A stretch of 64,000 nt of DNA from Variovorax sp. DXTD-1 (GCF_003984625.1 NZ_RWKH01000003.1:62001-126000); one strand, 5' to 3'; numbered from the stretch's first letter, positions 28,087 to 38,404 are shown. Program-made: numbers and translations. The notes: a model not told the origin generated them from the sequence alone.

Positions 28087-29010
28087 TCAGCCCTTGTTCG
28101 CGTTGGCCATGGCCTTGCCCACTTCGTTGCTGCCCTGGGCCGAACCGCTCTGGGGCACGATCTCGCCCTCGCGCGAGGTCACCTCGGCAAGCCGCGCGGC
28201 CAGTTGCTCGGGCGTGTCCGCGCCGATGCCCAGCCAGGCGCCTTGCGTAAGGGTGATGTGCGCGGCCTCGAAGGTGCCTGCGCCAGCGCAAAGAATGGTG
28301 CGATTCGGCGCGTCGCCGGAGGCCAGCACCAGCATGGCGGGCACCACCGCCTCGGGCTTGAGGGCGTCGAGCACGTCCTGCGGCATCAGGCCCTCGGTCA
28401 TCCGCGTGGCCGCGGTGGGCGCGAGGCAATTGACACGGATGTCGTTCTTGGCGCCTTCGATGCTCAGCGTTTGCATGAGCCCGACGAGCGCGAGCTTGGC
28501 GGCGCCGTAGTTGCTCTGGCCGAAGTTGCCGTACAGGCCCGAAGACGAAGTGGTCATCACGATGCGGCCGTACTTCTGCTCGTTCATGAGCGCCCAGACG
28601 GCCTTGGTGCAGTTCACCGCGCCCATCAGGTGCACGTCGACCACCAGCTTGAAGTCGGCGAGGTCCATCTTGGCAAAGCTCTTGTCGCGCAGGATGCCGG
28701 CGTTGTTGACCAGGATGTCGACACGGCCCCAGGCATCGACGGCCTGCTGCACCATGGCCTGCACCGCGTCGAAGTCGGTCACCGAGGCGCCGTTGGCCAT
28801 GGCCTCGCCACCGGCGGCCTTGATTTCGTTGACCACGGCTTGCGCGGCGCTCACCGAGCCGCCCGAGCCGTCGGCCGCGCCGCCCAGGTCGTTGACCACC
28901 ACCTTGGCGCCGCGCGCCGCCAGGGCCAGCGCATGCTGCCGGCCGAGGCCGCCGCCGGCGCCGGTCACGATGGCCACTCGGCCCTTGAAGTCGATGGTGC
29001 TTTGGGTCAT
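28087..29010 (-). CDS. Short-chain dehydrogenase/reductase
   Basis: A 307-residue SDR. NAD(P)-binding GAGGGLGRQHALALAARGA, the NNAG motif, and the catalytic Ser-Tyr-Lys in TTSSSGLYGNFGQSNYGAAK are all present. The N-terminal acidic VVNDLGG and the length resemble the hydroxyacyl-CoA dehydrogenase part of peroxisomal multifunctional enzyme type 2, with a 50-residue C-terminal extension. It probably oxidises a 3-hydroxyacyl-CoA; this is inferred from family resemblance only. The start is MTQSTIDFKG with an AGAGCAAGAG purine stretch upstream. Confidence 0.88.
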   Translation of the reverse strand: MTQSTIDFKGRVAIVTGAGGGLGRQHALALAARGAKVVVNDLGGAADGSGGSVSAAQAVVNEIKAAGGEAMANGASVTDFDAVQAMVQQAVDAWGRVDILVNNAGILRDKSFAKMDLADFKLVVDVHLMGAVNCTKAVWALMNEQKYGRIVMTTSSSGLYGNFGQSNYGAAKLALVGLMQTLSIEGAKNDIRVNCLAPTAATRMTEGLMPQDVLDALKPEAVVPAMLVLASGDAPNRTILCAGAGTFEAAHITLTQGAWLGIGADTPEQLAARLAEVTSREGEIVPQSGSAQGSNEVGKAMANANKG

Positions 29011-29123
29011 CTCTTGCTCTCTGCTTTCTTTGCTTGGGGTGGGGTATGCGTATGGCCGCCGCGGGCGGCCGCGTGGCGTTTTACCCCAGAAAAGCACGTC
29101 GGCGCGAGCGGCCGCGCGCGCGC

Positions 29124-29504
29124 TCAGTCACGCGCGTGACGCAGCGTTTCGCAGTAAGCCACCAGCTGGTCGAGCTCGGCCGACTTGTCGAAGAAGGCAT
29201 CGGCGCCCAGCTGGGCGGCGCGCTGGCGCATGTCGGAGGTGGCGTAGTTGCTCAGCACCACGACTTTCTGGCTGGCCATGCGGTCGCGGCAGGCTCTCAC
29301 CACGCCCAGGCCGTTGCCGCGCTCCAGGAAAAGATCGACGATGGTCAGGTCCCAGTCGTTGCGATGCTGGCGCAGCCAGCGCACCGCCTCTTCCTCGCTG
29401 CTGGCGCAGGCGACCACCTCCGCATCGGCCACATCGTGCAGGAAGCCGACGAGGTTTTCACGGATGAGGGCGCTGTCCTCGACAAGATAGGCCTTGAAGC
29501 TCAT
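29124..29504 (-). CDS. Single-domain response regulator
   Basis: A 126-residue CheY-like receiver without an output domain. The acidic pair is ED at 9-10, the phospho-acceptor is Asp57 (TIVDLFLERGNG), Ser in VVLSNYAT replaces the usual Thr, and the conserved Lys is in FFDKSAE. No histidine kinase is adjacent, so it is an orphan that may act by protein contact. It starts 193 bp after the end of gshA and probably has its own promoter. Confidence 0.87.
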   Translation of the reverse strand: MSFKAYLVEDSALIRENLVGFLHDVADAEVVACASSEEEAVRWLRQHRNDWDLTIVDLFLERGNGLGVVRACRDRMASQKVVVLSNYATSDMRQRAAQLGADAFFDKSAELDQLVAYCETLRHARD

Positions 29505-29697
29505 GCCGGGATCTCCGGCTGCGCCACGGGCCGGAATACGAATCTGTTGCTGCTTGCGGGGTGCATGCTGCCCATGGTCTCCGGCGCGGCCCCGCGCGCG
29601 GTGAGTCATGCAGGCCAATGCCTGTAGGCCATAGGCGCCCGCGCCTGTCGTCAGGCGGGCTGCACCTTGGCTGAGACGCGTAGGACAGCCAGCCGGG

Positions 29698-31254
29698 TCA
29701 GGCCGCGACGGCCATCCGCCCACGGCCAAGCCCCAGGCGAGCCGGCGACACGTACTGCTCGCGGTAGATCTCGAACGGCATGGTGTCGGCGGCCTCGATG
29801 CGCTTTTGCTCCTGGATCGATTCCTCGGTCATGCGCTCGAACTCGGCCTGCTGCTCGGGCGGGAACGGCAGGGCCAGGAGCGCCGCGCGAGTCTGCTCGG
29901 ACTGCGCGCGAATGAAGCCGATGAAGGAGTTGCCGTGGCGTTGCTCCACCGCCGCCAGAACGCGAGCCGAAGGCAGGCTGTCCGGGTTTTGCAGGGCGGC
30001 AAGCGCCGCTTGCACCGCGTCGGCATGGTGCGTGCCGCCGTTCGCGGCATCGAGCGCGGCGGCAATGGGCAGGCATTGCTCCACCAGTTCGATGCCCCAG
30101 TCGGCCAGTGCCACCTCGCGCCTGCCCCGCAGCAGGTGCAGGCCCGGCTCGCGCCCGCGCGCGGCGGTGAGGTGCTGGTTGTGGGCCAGCTCGGCAATTT
30201 CCTGCGGGGTGTCGGCCGGGCTGTCGCTCAGCAGGCACTGCAGCAGGAACACGTCGATGAAGCGCATCGTCTGCGCATTGATGCCCACCGGCTCGAAGGG
30301 GTCGAGGTCCATCAGCCGCACTTCGACATATTCGACGCCCCGCTCGCGCAGCGCATGCAGCGGGCGCTCGCCGGGGTTGATCACGCGCTTGGGGCGGATG
30401 GTGCCGTAGAACTCGTTCTCGATCTGCAGCAGGCTGGTGCCCAGCTGGTTGTAGTCGCCGCCGAGGTTGCGGATGCCGATGGCCTCGTAGGCCGGCCAGG
30501 GCCGCGTGAGCGCGTCCTGCAGCGAGGCGCCGTAGCCCTCCAGGCTGTTGTAGCTCACGGCCAGCGAGGCCTGGGCATCGCTCTGGTAGCCGAGCGGGCC
30601 CATGCGCAGCGACGTGCCGTGCGGCATGAACATGCTGCCGTCGCCCAGCGGCTGCAGCTCGTGCGGGCGGCCCGCGACAAAGCTCGAGCACAGCGCCGGC
30701 GATGCGCCGAACAGGTACAGCAGCAGGAAGGCGTGGCGCCGGAAGTTGCGGATGAGCGCGAAATACTGTTCGCTCGACACATCGGGCAGCGACCAGTTGT
30801 AGTGAATGCCCGAGATGGTTTGCATGCGCCGCCCATAGCGGTGGCTCAGGCCCATGCGGTAGACGCTCTTGGCGCGCCCCACATTCGAGGAGCCGTAGCG
30901 CCCGATGGGAATGGTTTCGTCGGTCGGCAGGCCGCAGGGCATGCTCGACACCCATAGCCGCTCGTCGCCGAGCGTGTCGAGCACGCGGTAGGTGAACTGG
31001 TGGACGCGGGTCAGCTCTTCGAGCGCGGATTCGACATCGGCATGCACGCCCGTGATGAGTTCGAGCTGCGATTCGCTGAAGTCGGTGGTGATGTGCGGAT
31101 GAGTGAGCGCCGAGCCCAGTGCGGCGGGGTGCGGCGTGAGCGCAAGTTTGCCGTCCGGCAGCGCGCGCAGGCTTTCCTTCTCGATGCCCCGCCGCATCCC
31201 CTTCAACCGCGCGGCTGAGAGTGCACCCAACCTTTCCTGCAATCTGCTGCTCAT
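29698..31254 (-). CDS. gshA: Glutamate--cysteine ligase
   Basis: A 518-residue enzyme of the E. coli type (class I). GIEKESLRALPDGKLALTPHP and LGSALTHPHITTDFSESQLELIT align with the E. coli GshA start, including the acidic metal-binding residues; MPCGLPTDETIPIGRYGSSN follows. It makes gamma-glutamylcysteine, the first step of glutathione synthesis, from Glu, Cys and ATP. The second enzyme (gshB) is not in the window. The start is the MSSRLQERL methionine; no strong ribosome-binding site is seen. Confidence 0.95.
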   Translation of the reverse strand: MSSRLQERLGALSAARLKGMRRGIEKESLRALPDGKLALTPHPAALGSALTHPHITTDFSESQLELITGVHADVESALEELTRVHQFTYRVLDTLGDERLWVSSMPCGLPTDETIPIGRYGSSNVGRAKSVYRMGLSHRYGRRMQTISGIHYNWSLPDVSSEQYFALIRNFRRHAFLLLYLFGASPALCSSFVAGRPHELQPLGDGSMFMPHGTSLRMGPLGYQSDAQASLAVSYNSLEGYGASLQDALTRPWPAYEAIGIRNLGGDYNQLGTSLLQIENEFYGTIRPKRVINPGERPLHALRERGVEYVEVRLMDLDPFEPVGINAQTMRFIDVFLLQCLLSDSPADTPQEIAELAHNQHLTAARGREPGLHLLRGRREVALADWGIELVEQCLPIAAALDAANGGTHHADAVQAALAALQNPDSLPSARVLAAVEQRHGNSFIGFIRAQSEQTRAALLALPFPPEQQAEFERMTEESIQEQKRIEAADTMPFEIYREQYVSPARLGLGRGRMAVAA

Positions 31255-31437
31255 ATTGTTATACCCGTCGATCTTCTGAGGGGCTGGAAGGTAGCACGCC
31301 CGCGCGGGCACTGCTCGTGCAGGGAATCCCTCCTTCCGCTATGCTGGCCGCCGCTATCGTTTTGCTAGCAGAGTTCATGGAGCTTGCGCTTTTGGAGTGG
31401 CCGGATGGAAGGCTGGAGCCAGTCGCAGGCCGCCGCG

Positions 31438-32103
31438 TTATGCCGCCAGCACGCGCAGCAAAAACCGGTTCAGGTCGGCAATTTCTTCCATGCAGACCGA
31501 ATGCGCCATCGGGTATTCATGCCACTCCACGGTGTAGCCCAGCGCGGTGAGCGCGTCGCGCGACATCAGCGCCCTGTCGAACGGCACCACCGGGTCTTGC
31601 CGGCCATGGGCCAGGAAAACCGGGGTTTCGTGATTGGCCGCATGGCGCTCCGCCGCGGTGGTGGCTGCAATGGGCAGATAGCCCGAGAGGCCGACGATGC
31701 CCGCCAGCCGCTCGGTATGGCGCAGGCCGGTCATCAGCGCCATGGCGCAGCCCTGGGAGAAACCGGCCACCACGATGCGCTCGGCCTTGATGCCGCGGGC
31801 TTTCTCGTTGGCAATGAGCAATTCGATCGCGGCTTGCGAGCGGCGCAGGCCCGCCTCGTCTTCGCGCGCGGCCAGGTCGGCCACCGCAATGTCGTACCAC
31901 GCCGGCATCTGGTAGCCACCGTTGATGGTGACCGGGATCACCGGCGCATTCGGGAACACGAAGCGCACGGGCCCCACGCTCGACAGGTCGAGTTCGTTGG
32001 CAATCGGCACGAAGTCGTTTCCGTCGGCGCCAAGGCCATGCATCACGATCACCGTGGCGGTGGGATGGGGAGCGGTTTCGATTTCGATCGGGGAGCGGGA
32101 CAT
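31438..32103 (-). CDS. Carboxylesterase/phospholipase family alpha/beta hydrolase
   Basis: A 221-residue alpha/beta hydrolase of the EstB type. HGLGADGNDFVPIANEL is the oxyanion-side loop, GFSQGCAMAL holds the nucleophile Ser, HGRQDPVVP the acid Asp, and YPMAHSVC the catalytic His. It is cytoplasmic with no signal. Such enzymes cleave short acyl esters and some lysophospholipids. It ends 183 bp upstream of gshA on the same strand and is divergent from the Fur-family gene. Confidence 0.92.
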   Translation of the reverse strand: MSRSPIEIETAPHPTATVIVMHGLGADGNDFVPIANELDLSSVGPVRFVFPNAPVIPVTINGGYQMPAWYDIAVADLAAREDEAGLRRSQAAIELLIANEKARGIKAERIVVAGFSQGCAMALMTGLRHTERLAGIVGLSGYLPIAATTAAERHAANHETPVFLAHGRQDPVVPFDRALMSRDALTALGYTVEWHEYPMAHSVCMEEIADLNRFLLRVLAA

Positions 32104-32190
32104 GGTCGGTAGAAGGTATTCAGAGACGCCAAAAACCAGACCTTAGCGCATTCGGGCCAACCGGGGCGCGGGCTCACGGAATGCAACACA

Positions 32191-32676
32191 ATGGCGGTTC
32201 ACGCAAAACCCATGAGCCCACACCCAAAGCCCTCTCCCTCCACGGCATCAGGCAGCGAAGCCCTGCTGCGCAGCAGCGGCCTGCGCGTGACGCGCGCTGC
32301 ACAAACCGTGCTGGACCTGCTGGAGCACGCGCCGCAGCCGCTCACGCACGACGACGTGGTTGCCGCCTACACCGGTGCCACCGGAGCCCCGCCCGACCGC
32401 GTGACGATCTACCGCGTGCTCGACCGCCTGGTCGAGGCCGGCCTGTGCGACCGCCGCGTGGGCGCGGACCGCATCAACCGCTTTGCGCGCCACGTGGAAG
32501 CCGCTTCGGGCAACATCTTCGAGTGCGACCAATGCCACAAGGTGCTGGCGCTGCCTTCCGACCCCGAACTGCCCAAGGTGATGAGCCGGCTCGGCCGCGA
32601 GCTGCGCAAGCAAGGCATCGACACGCGCCACACCGCGCTCACGCTGCACGGCACCTGCGGGGATTGCAGGGGCTGA
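32191..32676 (+). CDS. zur: Fur-family transcriptional regulator, probably Zur
   Basis: A 161-residue repressor with the Fur winged helix (RVTRAAQTVLDLLEHAPQPLTHDDVVAAY, DRVTIYRVLDRLVEAGLCDR) and a dimerisation domain carrying two Cys pairs (FECDQCHKV and GTCGDCRG) for structural zinc. I favour Zur over Fur or PerR because it converges on a COG0523 zinc-linked GTPase whose promoter carries paired palindromes. A matching half-site ATGCAAC ends 3 bp before this start, suggesting autoregulation. The start could also be the ATG seven codons in. Confidence 0.82.
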   Translation: MAVHAKPMSPHPKPSPSTASGSEALLRSSGLRVTRAAQTVLDLLEHAPQPLTHDDVVAAYTGATGAPPDRVTIYRVLDRLVEAGLCDRRVGADRINRFARHVEAASGNIFECDQCHKVLALPSDPELPKVMSRLGRELRKQGIDTRHTALTLHGTCGDCRG

Positions 32677-32693
32677 GCGTCGCCTCGGGACGG

Positions 32694-33887
<1,194 letters not shown>

Positions 33888-33902
33888 GGGCGTGGCTTTA
33901 TA

Positions 33903-33945
33903 TGCAACAGAATTGCATTATATGAATCAATGCAACCATGTTGCG
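33903..33945 (-). promoter_or_regulatory. Promoter with paired Zur-like operators before the COG0523 gene
   Basis: Palindrome TGCAAcagaaTTGCA (33903-33917) and palindrome TGCAAccatgTTGCG (33931-33945) share the pattern ATGCAAC-N3-(G/A)TTGC(A/G)T and are 28 bp centre to centre. On the minus strand a perfect -10 TATAAT (33917-33922) lies between them, 30 bp before the start. A bound repressor would cover the start point and the -35 region. Assignment to Zur is inferred from the downstream gene family and the neighbouring Fur-type gene. Confidence 0.6.
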
Positions 33946-33997
33946 TTTATCCCATGCAGCAATTCTCCGCCCGGCCCCGCATAGACTCTTGCGTCAG

Positions 33998-34657
33998 ATG
34001 CAGCACTTGAGCCTTCCCGTTCTCTACAGCTTTCGCCGTTGTCCGTACGCAATGCGCGCCCGCCTGGCGCTGGCCGCCAGCGGCGAGCCGTGCGAGCTGC
34101 GCGAAGTGGTCTTGAAGAACAAGCCCGCCGAGATGCTCGCCGCGTCGCCCAAGGGCACGGTGCCCGTGCTGGTGCTGCCCGGCGCTACGGTGCTCGAACA
34201 AAGCCTCGACATCATGCTGTGGGCCCTGCGCCGCAACGACCCGCTGCGCTGGCTCGAGCCCGAGGCGGGCACGCTGGACGACATGCTCGCGCTCATCGCC
34301 ACCTGCGACAACGACTTCAAGCCGCAGCTCGACCGCTACAAATACCCAGGACGGTTCAGCGAACTACCCGAGAACGCATGCGAAAGCGGCTCGCAATTTC
34401 TGTTGCGGCTCGAGGCAATGCTTGCCGCGGGTTCGGGCCAGCTTTTCGGCGCGCGAGCCACGTTGGCCGATGCCGCCGTCATGCCCTTCGTGCGGCAGTT
34501 CGCAATGGTCGATCCTGCATGGCTCGAAAGCCAGCCCTGGCCACAGCTGCGCAGCTGGCTCGCGGGTTGGACCGGGTCGCAGCTGTTCGAGCGCGCGATG
34601 AGGAAGTACGAGCCGTGGGTATCGAGCTCGGCCGGCGTCGCCTACCCGCCGGCTTGA
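33998..34657 (+). CDS. Glutathione S-transferase family protein
   Basis: A 219-residue protein with a thioredoxin-like N-domain ([45 protein letters not shown]) and a helical C-domain. The CPYA motif places it near the glutaredoxin-2/YibF-like GSTs that use Cys. Substrate unknown. The start chosen (MQHLSLP) places the first beta-strand correctly; the 20 residues upstream in the open frame are unlike the family and overlap the operator region. It converges on an enoyl-CoA hydratase gene with adjacent stops. Confidence 0.88.
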   Translation: MQHLSLPVLYSFRRCPYAMRARLALAASGEPCELREVVLKNKPAEMLAASPKGTVPVLVLPGATVLEQSLDIMLWALRRNDPLRWLEPEAGTLDDMLALIATCDNDFKPQLDRYKYPGRFSELPENACESGSQFLLRLEAMLAAGSGQLFGARATLADAAVMPFVRQFAMVDPAWLESQPWPQLRSWLAGWTGSQLFERAMRKYEPWVSSSAGVAYPPA

Positions 34658-35455
34658 TCAGCCGAAATTCGGTGCCCGCCGTTCGCGCAGCGAGGCCACG
34701 CCCTCGCGCACGTCGGCGCCGGCAAAGCCTATGAATTCGAGCGCCAGCGAGGCGTCGAAGGTTGGCCCGGCCTGGCGCAGCCAGTTGTTGAGCGCGTACT
34801 TGGTGAGGCGAATCGCGCTCTGGCTGCCGGCTGCGAGCCGGTCGGCCACTTCGTAGGCGCGCGGCAGCAGGTCGGCCTCGTCCACCGCGAGCGACACCAG
34901 GCCGATGCGCTCGGCCTCCTCGCCGCTCACCGGCTCGCACAGCAGCAGGTGGTACTTGGCCTTGGCCATGCCGCACAAGAGCGGCCAGACGATGGCCGCG
35001 TGGTCGCCCGCCGCCACGCCCAGGCGCGTATGGCCGTCGACGATTTTCGCGCCTTTGCTCGCAATGGAAATATCGGCCAGCAGCCCCGCCACCAGCCCGG
35101 CGCCCACGGCCGGGCCGTGCATGGCGCTGACGATCGGCTTGTCGCAGTTGATGATGTTGTAGACGAGGTCGCGCGCTTCTTTCCATACCCGCTGGCGCAC
35201 AGCGTCGTCGGTGGTCATGTCCTGCACCATGGCCAGGTCGCCGCCGCCGGAAAAGCCCAGCCCTTCGCCCCGCAGCACCGCGCAGCGCACCGTGTCGTCG
35301 GCCGCCACGTTGCGCCAGATTTCGGCAAGCTCGCGGTGGCCGTCATGGCCGGCCGTCGGCAGCTTGCCGTTGGCCGCGCGCATCTGGATGTCGAGCACCG
35401 CATCGTGGATGCCGCGGCGGGTGATGGCAAGGGTCTGGTAGCGGGTGTAGTCCAT
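34658..35455 (-). CDS. Enoyl-CoA hydratase/isomerase family protein
   Basis: A 265-residue crotonase-fold protein. The oxyanion-hole segment [15 protein letters not shown] and the second [31 protein letters not shown] region are conserved; the acidic catalytic positions are not both obvious, so it may be a hydratase, isomerase or hydrolase. It starts [11 protein letters not shown]. The 3' end abuts the GST stop without spacing. The adjacent minus-strand hypothetical gene lies 59 bp upstream. Confidence 0.87.
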   Translation of the reverse strand: MDYTRYQTLAITRRGIHDAVLDIQMRAANGKLPTAGHDGHRELAEIWRNVAADDTVRCAVLRGEGLGFSGGGDLAMVQDMTTDDAVRQRVWKEARDLVYNIINCDKPIVSAMHGPAVGAGLVAGLLADISIASKGAKIVDGHTRLGVAAGDHAAIVWPLLCGMAKAKYHLLLCEPVSGEEAERIGLVSLAVDEADLLPRAYEVADRLAAGSQSAIRLTKYALNNWLRQAGPTFDASLALEFIGFAGADVREGVASLRERRAPNFG

Positions 35456-35514
35456 GCGTGTCTCCGCCCCGCATGCGTGCGGGGGATGTTCTTTTGCGTC
35501 GAAAGACGGGAACG

Positions 35515-35937
35515 CTATTTTCGCGCGGCAAGCTCGCGGCAGCGCTGCACGTTGGCTTCGAAGCGCGGTGCCAGCCCGGGCTCGCACACGTCGCCCGAGG
35601 GGTTGAGCTTGCACATGCCGACCACCGCATAGTCCATCACGGCCTCGGTGCACATCGGGTACTTCGCCAGGTCGGGGTTGGCCTGGGCCTTGAAGCCCCA
35701 GCGCTCGGAGAACTGCACCACGCGGGCGGTGGCGCCGTGGAAGAAGCTGCGGTCGCGGGCCGCGATGGCGGCCTCCATGCGGGGCAGTTCCTCGTTGAGA
35801 TAGCCCACGGCTTCCAGCGGGAAACCCGAAGGATCAGGCTGTGCGGCGGCAAGGGTCGCGGCCAGCGCAAGCGGCACGGCGGCGAAGCTGCGCAGCAGCG
35901 AAAACCTGGAGAAGATGGGCGCGCGGTTGTATTGCAT
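35515..35937 (-). CDS. Small exported protein of unknown function
   Basis: A 140-residue protein with a Sec signal ([21 protein letters not shown], then QPD). The mature part is about 105 residues with three Cys residues ([22 protein letters not shown]) plus one near the C-terminus (QRCRELA), enough for two disulfides. I do not recognise the family. It lies upstream of the enoyl-CoA hydratase gene on the same strand, 59 bp apart. Confidence 0.68.
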   Translation of the reverse strand: MQYNRAPIFSRFSLLRSFAAVPLALAATLAAAQPDPSGFPLEAVGYLNEELPRMEAAIAARDRSFFHGATARVVQFSERWGFKAQANPDLAKYPMCTEAVMDYAVVGMCKLNPSGDVCEPGLAPRFEANVQRCRELAARK

Positions 35938-36064
35938 GGGTTCCCATTTTGCAGCGGCGGCGTAACCATGTGTATGTTCACTGAAAGCCCGGCCTCAGCA
36001 TGCTGCGCCCGCGTCGTCCCTGCACAACGCCCGCTGGCGCATTCGCTCGCTCCAGACGCCCCGG

Positions 36065-36337
36065 TCACTTGCCCTTTTTCTGCCGGTCGAACTTGCGCCA
36101 GTACTGGAATTCATCCTCGTGCACTTCGAGGTCGACCTCCGAGATGCGAGCCTGGAGGCGCTCCTGCACGTCGGCCACCGCCTTGTTGTAGACGATGGGC
36201 CCGACCTCCTCGAGAAAGAAACCGAGCAGCGCGCCGGCGGCGATGTTCCCGATCGGCTCTTCCATGTTCTCGCGGAAGTAGCGCTCGATCGATGCGATGG
36301 CTTGCTGCCGTGCTTCCTTGGCGATCTCGATGGTCAT
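36065..36337 (-). CDS. DUF2164 family protein
   Basis: A 90-residue soluble protein: IEIAKEARQQAIASIERYF, then ENMEEPIGNIAAGALLGFFLEEVGPIVYNKAVADVQERL and a charged tail ending FDRQKKGK. This is the DUF2164 pattern, widespread in proteobacteria with no known role. The start at MTIEIAK has AAGGAA upstream. It is divergent from a 68-residue membrane protein gene. Confidence 0.8.
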   Translation of the reverse strand: MTIEIAKEARQQAIASIERYFRENMEEPIGNIAAGALLGFFLEEVGPIVYNKAVADVQERLQARISEVDLEVHEDEFQYWRKFDRQKKGK

Positions 36338-36432
36338 GCGGTTCCTTGGAGGTTTTGCCGTTCGATTCTGCAGCGCATTCGTCTTGCGACAATGGCGCAC
36401 CTGCCGATCTTCACCAGCGACTCCACGACACC

Positions 36433-36639
36433 ATGGCTTCAAGACAACTCCGCACGCTCGAACGCGGCATTCTTTGCGTATTGATCGGTGCCGCCGTGCT
36501 GCTGGGGCCGCGCTTCCTGCAAGGCACGCGGTGGTTCGAGATGGTGGCGGGCGCGTCGGTGGTCGGCTGGTTCGCCCTTGCGCTGGGCGTGGCGCTGATC
36601 GTGGTCGACCTGGTGCAGCGCGCCAAGGCGCGGCGTTAG
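36433..36639 (+). CDS. 68-residue two-helix membrane protein related to the Mrr-nuclease anchor
   Basis: Two TM helices (ILCVLIGAAVLLGPRFLQG and VVGWFALALGVALIVVDLV) and a basic tail. Residues 15-64 align without gaps to residues 25-74 of the membrane-anchored Mrr-type protein encoded near 15.2 kb, sharing G, GP.F.QG, GW and ALALG. No catalytic part follows, so it is a stand-alone form of the same membrane module. The stop is followed by the convergent DUF808 gene 19 bp away. Function unknown. Confidence 0.65.
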   Translation: MASRQLRTLERGILCVLIGAAVLLGPRFLQGTRWFEMVAGASVVGWFALALGVALIVVDLVQRAKARR

Positions 36640-36658
36640 TAAAAATGCCGCGCCGCGC

Positions 36659-37558
36659 TCAGCGGCGGAGCTTCTTGATGAGTTCGACCACCGCAAGCAC
36701 CACGGCGCCGGCAACAAGGCCGACACCCGCGTTCACGCCCATCGATCCGAGCGCGCCGAACACACCGCCGGTGGCTTCGGCCCAGTGTTCGACCGCATGG
36801 CCGAATGCGGGAACGCCGTGCACCAGGATGCCGCCGCCCACGAGGAACATGGCGGCGGTGCCCGCAATCGACAGCCCCTTCATGAGCCAGGGCGCCGCAA
36901 CCAGAATGCCGCGGCCCAGGGCCTGCGCGGCCTTGCTGGCCTGCTGGCTCAGGTAAAGGCCCGCGTCGTCGAGCTTCACGATGCCGGCCACCAGGCCGTA
37001 GACACCGACGGTCATGATCAGCGCAATGCCCGCGAGCACCGTGAACTGCGTGACGAAGGGCTGGCCCTGAACAGTGCCCAGCGTGATGGCGATGATTTCC
37101 GCCGAAAGAATGAAGTCGGTGCGCACCGCGCCCTTGATCTTGTCCTTCTCGACGGCGACCACATCGATGGTCTCGTCGGCCACCGCCCGCTCGTGGCGCG
37201 CGGTGTCAGCCTCGTGCTCCTGCTTGTGCAGGAACTTGTGGGCCAGCTTCTCGCAGCCTTCGAAGCAGAGGAACGCACCACCGATCATCAGCAGCGGCGT
37301 GACGAGCCACGGCAACCAGGTGCCGATGGCCAGCGCCGCGGGCACCAGGATGAGCTTGTTGACGAACGAGCCCTTGCACACCGCCCAGACCACCGGCAGC
37401 TCGCGGTCGGCCTTGACGCCCGAGACCTGCTGCGCATTGAGCGCGAGGTCGTCGCCCAGAACGCCGGCCGTTTTCTTGGCGGCTACCTTGGTGAGGATCG
37501 AGACGTCGTCCAGAACGGTGGCGATGTCGTCGAGCAGCAGAAGCAGGCTGGTGGCCAT
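36659..37558 (-). CDS. DUF808 (YedI) inner-membrane protein
   Basis: A 299-residue protein beginning ATSLLLLLDDIATVLDDVSI, the hallmark of the DUF808/YedI family. A central charged part (HKQEHEADTARHERA) is followed by several TM helices (FTVLAGIALIMTVGVYGLVAG, GLSIAGTAAMFLVGGGILVHG, GVGLVAGAVVLAVVELI). The family is uncharacterised and possibly a transporter. The start is placed at MATSLL; upstream codons are unlike the family. Confidence 0.87.
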   Translation of the reverse strand: MATSLLLLLDDIATVLDDVSILTKVAAKKTAGVLGDDLALNAQQVSGVKADRELPVVWAVCKGSFVNKLILVPAALAIGTWLPWLVTPLLMIGGAFLCFEGCEKLAHKFLHKQEHEADTARHERAVADETIDVVAVEKDKIKGAVRTDFILSAEIIAITLGTVQGQPFVTQFTVLAGIALIMTVGVYGLVAGIVKLDDAGLYLSQQASKAAQALGRGILVAAPWLMKGLSIAGTAAMFLVGGGILVHGVPAFGHAVEHWAEATGGVFGALGSMGVNAGVGLVAGAVVLAVVELIKKLRR

Positions 37559-37642
37559 GGCAATGGTCGGTGTAAAAAAAGAATCGGCGAGCTTAGCCGC
37601 AACCGCGGCCCTCGCCGGCAATACCCGTACGCGGCAGGCGCG

Positions 37643-38161
37643 TCAGACGACGTTGCGCTTGAGGCGGATTTCTTCGACGCGCACCGTGCCGAGCGCCGTG
37701 GTCTTGGCGGTCTTCATTTCGCGCTTGAAACCGGCGAGCTCGAAAAAGCGCATGGCGCGGTCGTTGCGAATCGGCACCCACGCGGTCACGGTGGTGCAGC
37801 CTTCTTCTTCGAGGCCCTCGCGCGCGGCGTCCCAGAGCGCCACGCCGAGGCCCTTGCCCCAATGCTCGGGCTTGACATGAAGGGCCCAGATCTCGCCTGC
37901 GGTGGAAGGCGTCTTGGGATCGCGCGAGCGGTCAAAGCCGACGAAGCCGACGATCTCGCCGCCCAGCACCGCAACCTGCACCTGCGGCTCGCTGAACTCG
38001 ATGGCTTCGCGCCACTTGGCTTCGCGGGTGGCGGGGGCCAGCGTGCGCAGCTCTTCCTCGGGCAGGATGCCCTGGTAGGCAGCCTGGGCGGCCAGGGTGT
38101 GGACTTCGGCGACGGCCTTGGCGTCGCGCATCGTGGCGGGGCGAACTTCGTAATCTGACAT
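37643..38161 (-). CDS. GNAT-family N-acetyltransferase
   Basis: A 172-residue acetyltransferase: EVRPATMRDAKAVAEVHTLAA at the N-terminus, the acceptor-side LGGEIVGFVGFDRSRD, the acetyl-CoA-binding motif A LHVKPEHWGKGLGVALWDAAREG, and the final AMRFFELAGFKRE. Motif A has Gly-Lys-Gly in the pyrophosphate loop, so it should bind acetyl-CoA. Substrate not evident. It is divergent from a run of three short plus-strand genes. Confidence 0.9.
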   Translation of the reverse strand: MSDYEVRPATMRDAKAVAEVHTLAAQAAYQGILPEEELRTLAPATREAKWREAIEFSEPQVQVAVLGGEIVGFVGFDRSRDPKTPSTAGEIWALHVKPEHWGKGLGVALWDAAREGLEEEGCTTVTAWVPIRNDRAMRFFELAGFKREMKTAKTTALGTVRVEEIRLKRNVV

Positions 38162-38254
38162 GAATGCGGAAAATCAAATGGAACCGGGTATTGTCGCCGC
38201 ACCGCTAAACTGCTTGTTGCACACGCACCAGACACACATCAACAGGAGGTAGAT

Positions 38255-38404
38255 ATGGCCAAGGGTCAACAACGCGCGAACAAGGAAGCCAAGAAACCGA
38301 AGAAGGACACTTCGCCGCCCAAGCCCGCGGGCACCGGCGGCATCGAGCCGGTCCGCACGATCACCACCGCGGTCATTCCGCGCGGCAAGCTCAAGAACAA
38401 GTGA
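38255..38404 (+). CDS. 49-residue Lys-rich protein
   Basis: A short ORF with a strong AGGAGGT ribosome-binding site 5 bp before the ATG. The product is highly basic ([19 protein letters not shown], Pro/Gly linker, then [20 protein letters not shown]) and soluble. The stop codon overlaps the GTG start of the next gene. I do not recognise the family, though short Lys-rich proteins of this kind recur in Burkholderiales. The strong site and coupling make it very probably real. Confidence 0.68.
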   Translation: MAKGQQRANKEAKKPKKDTSPPKPAGTGGIEPVRTITTAVIPRGKLKNK

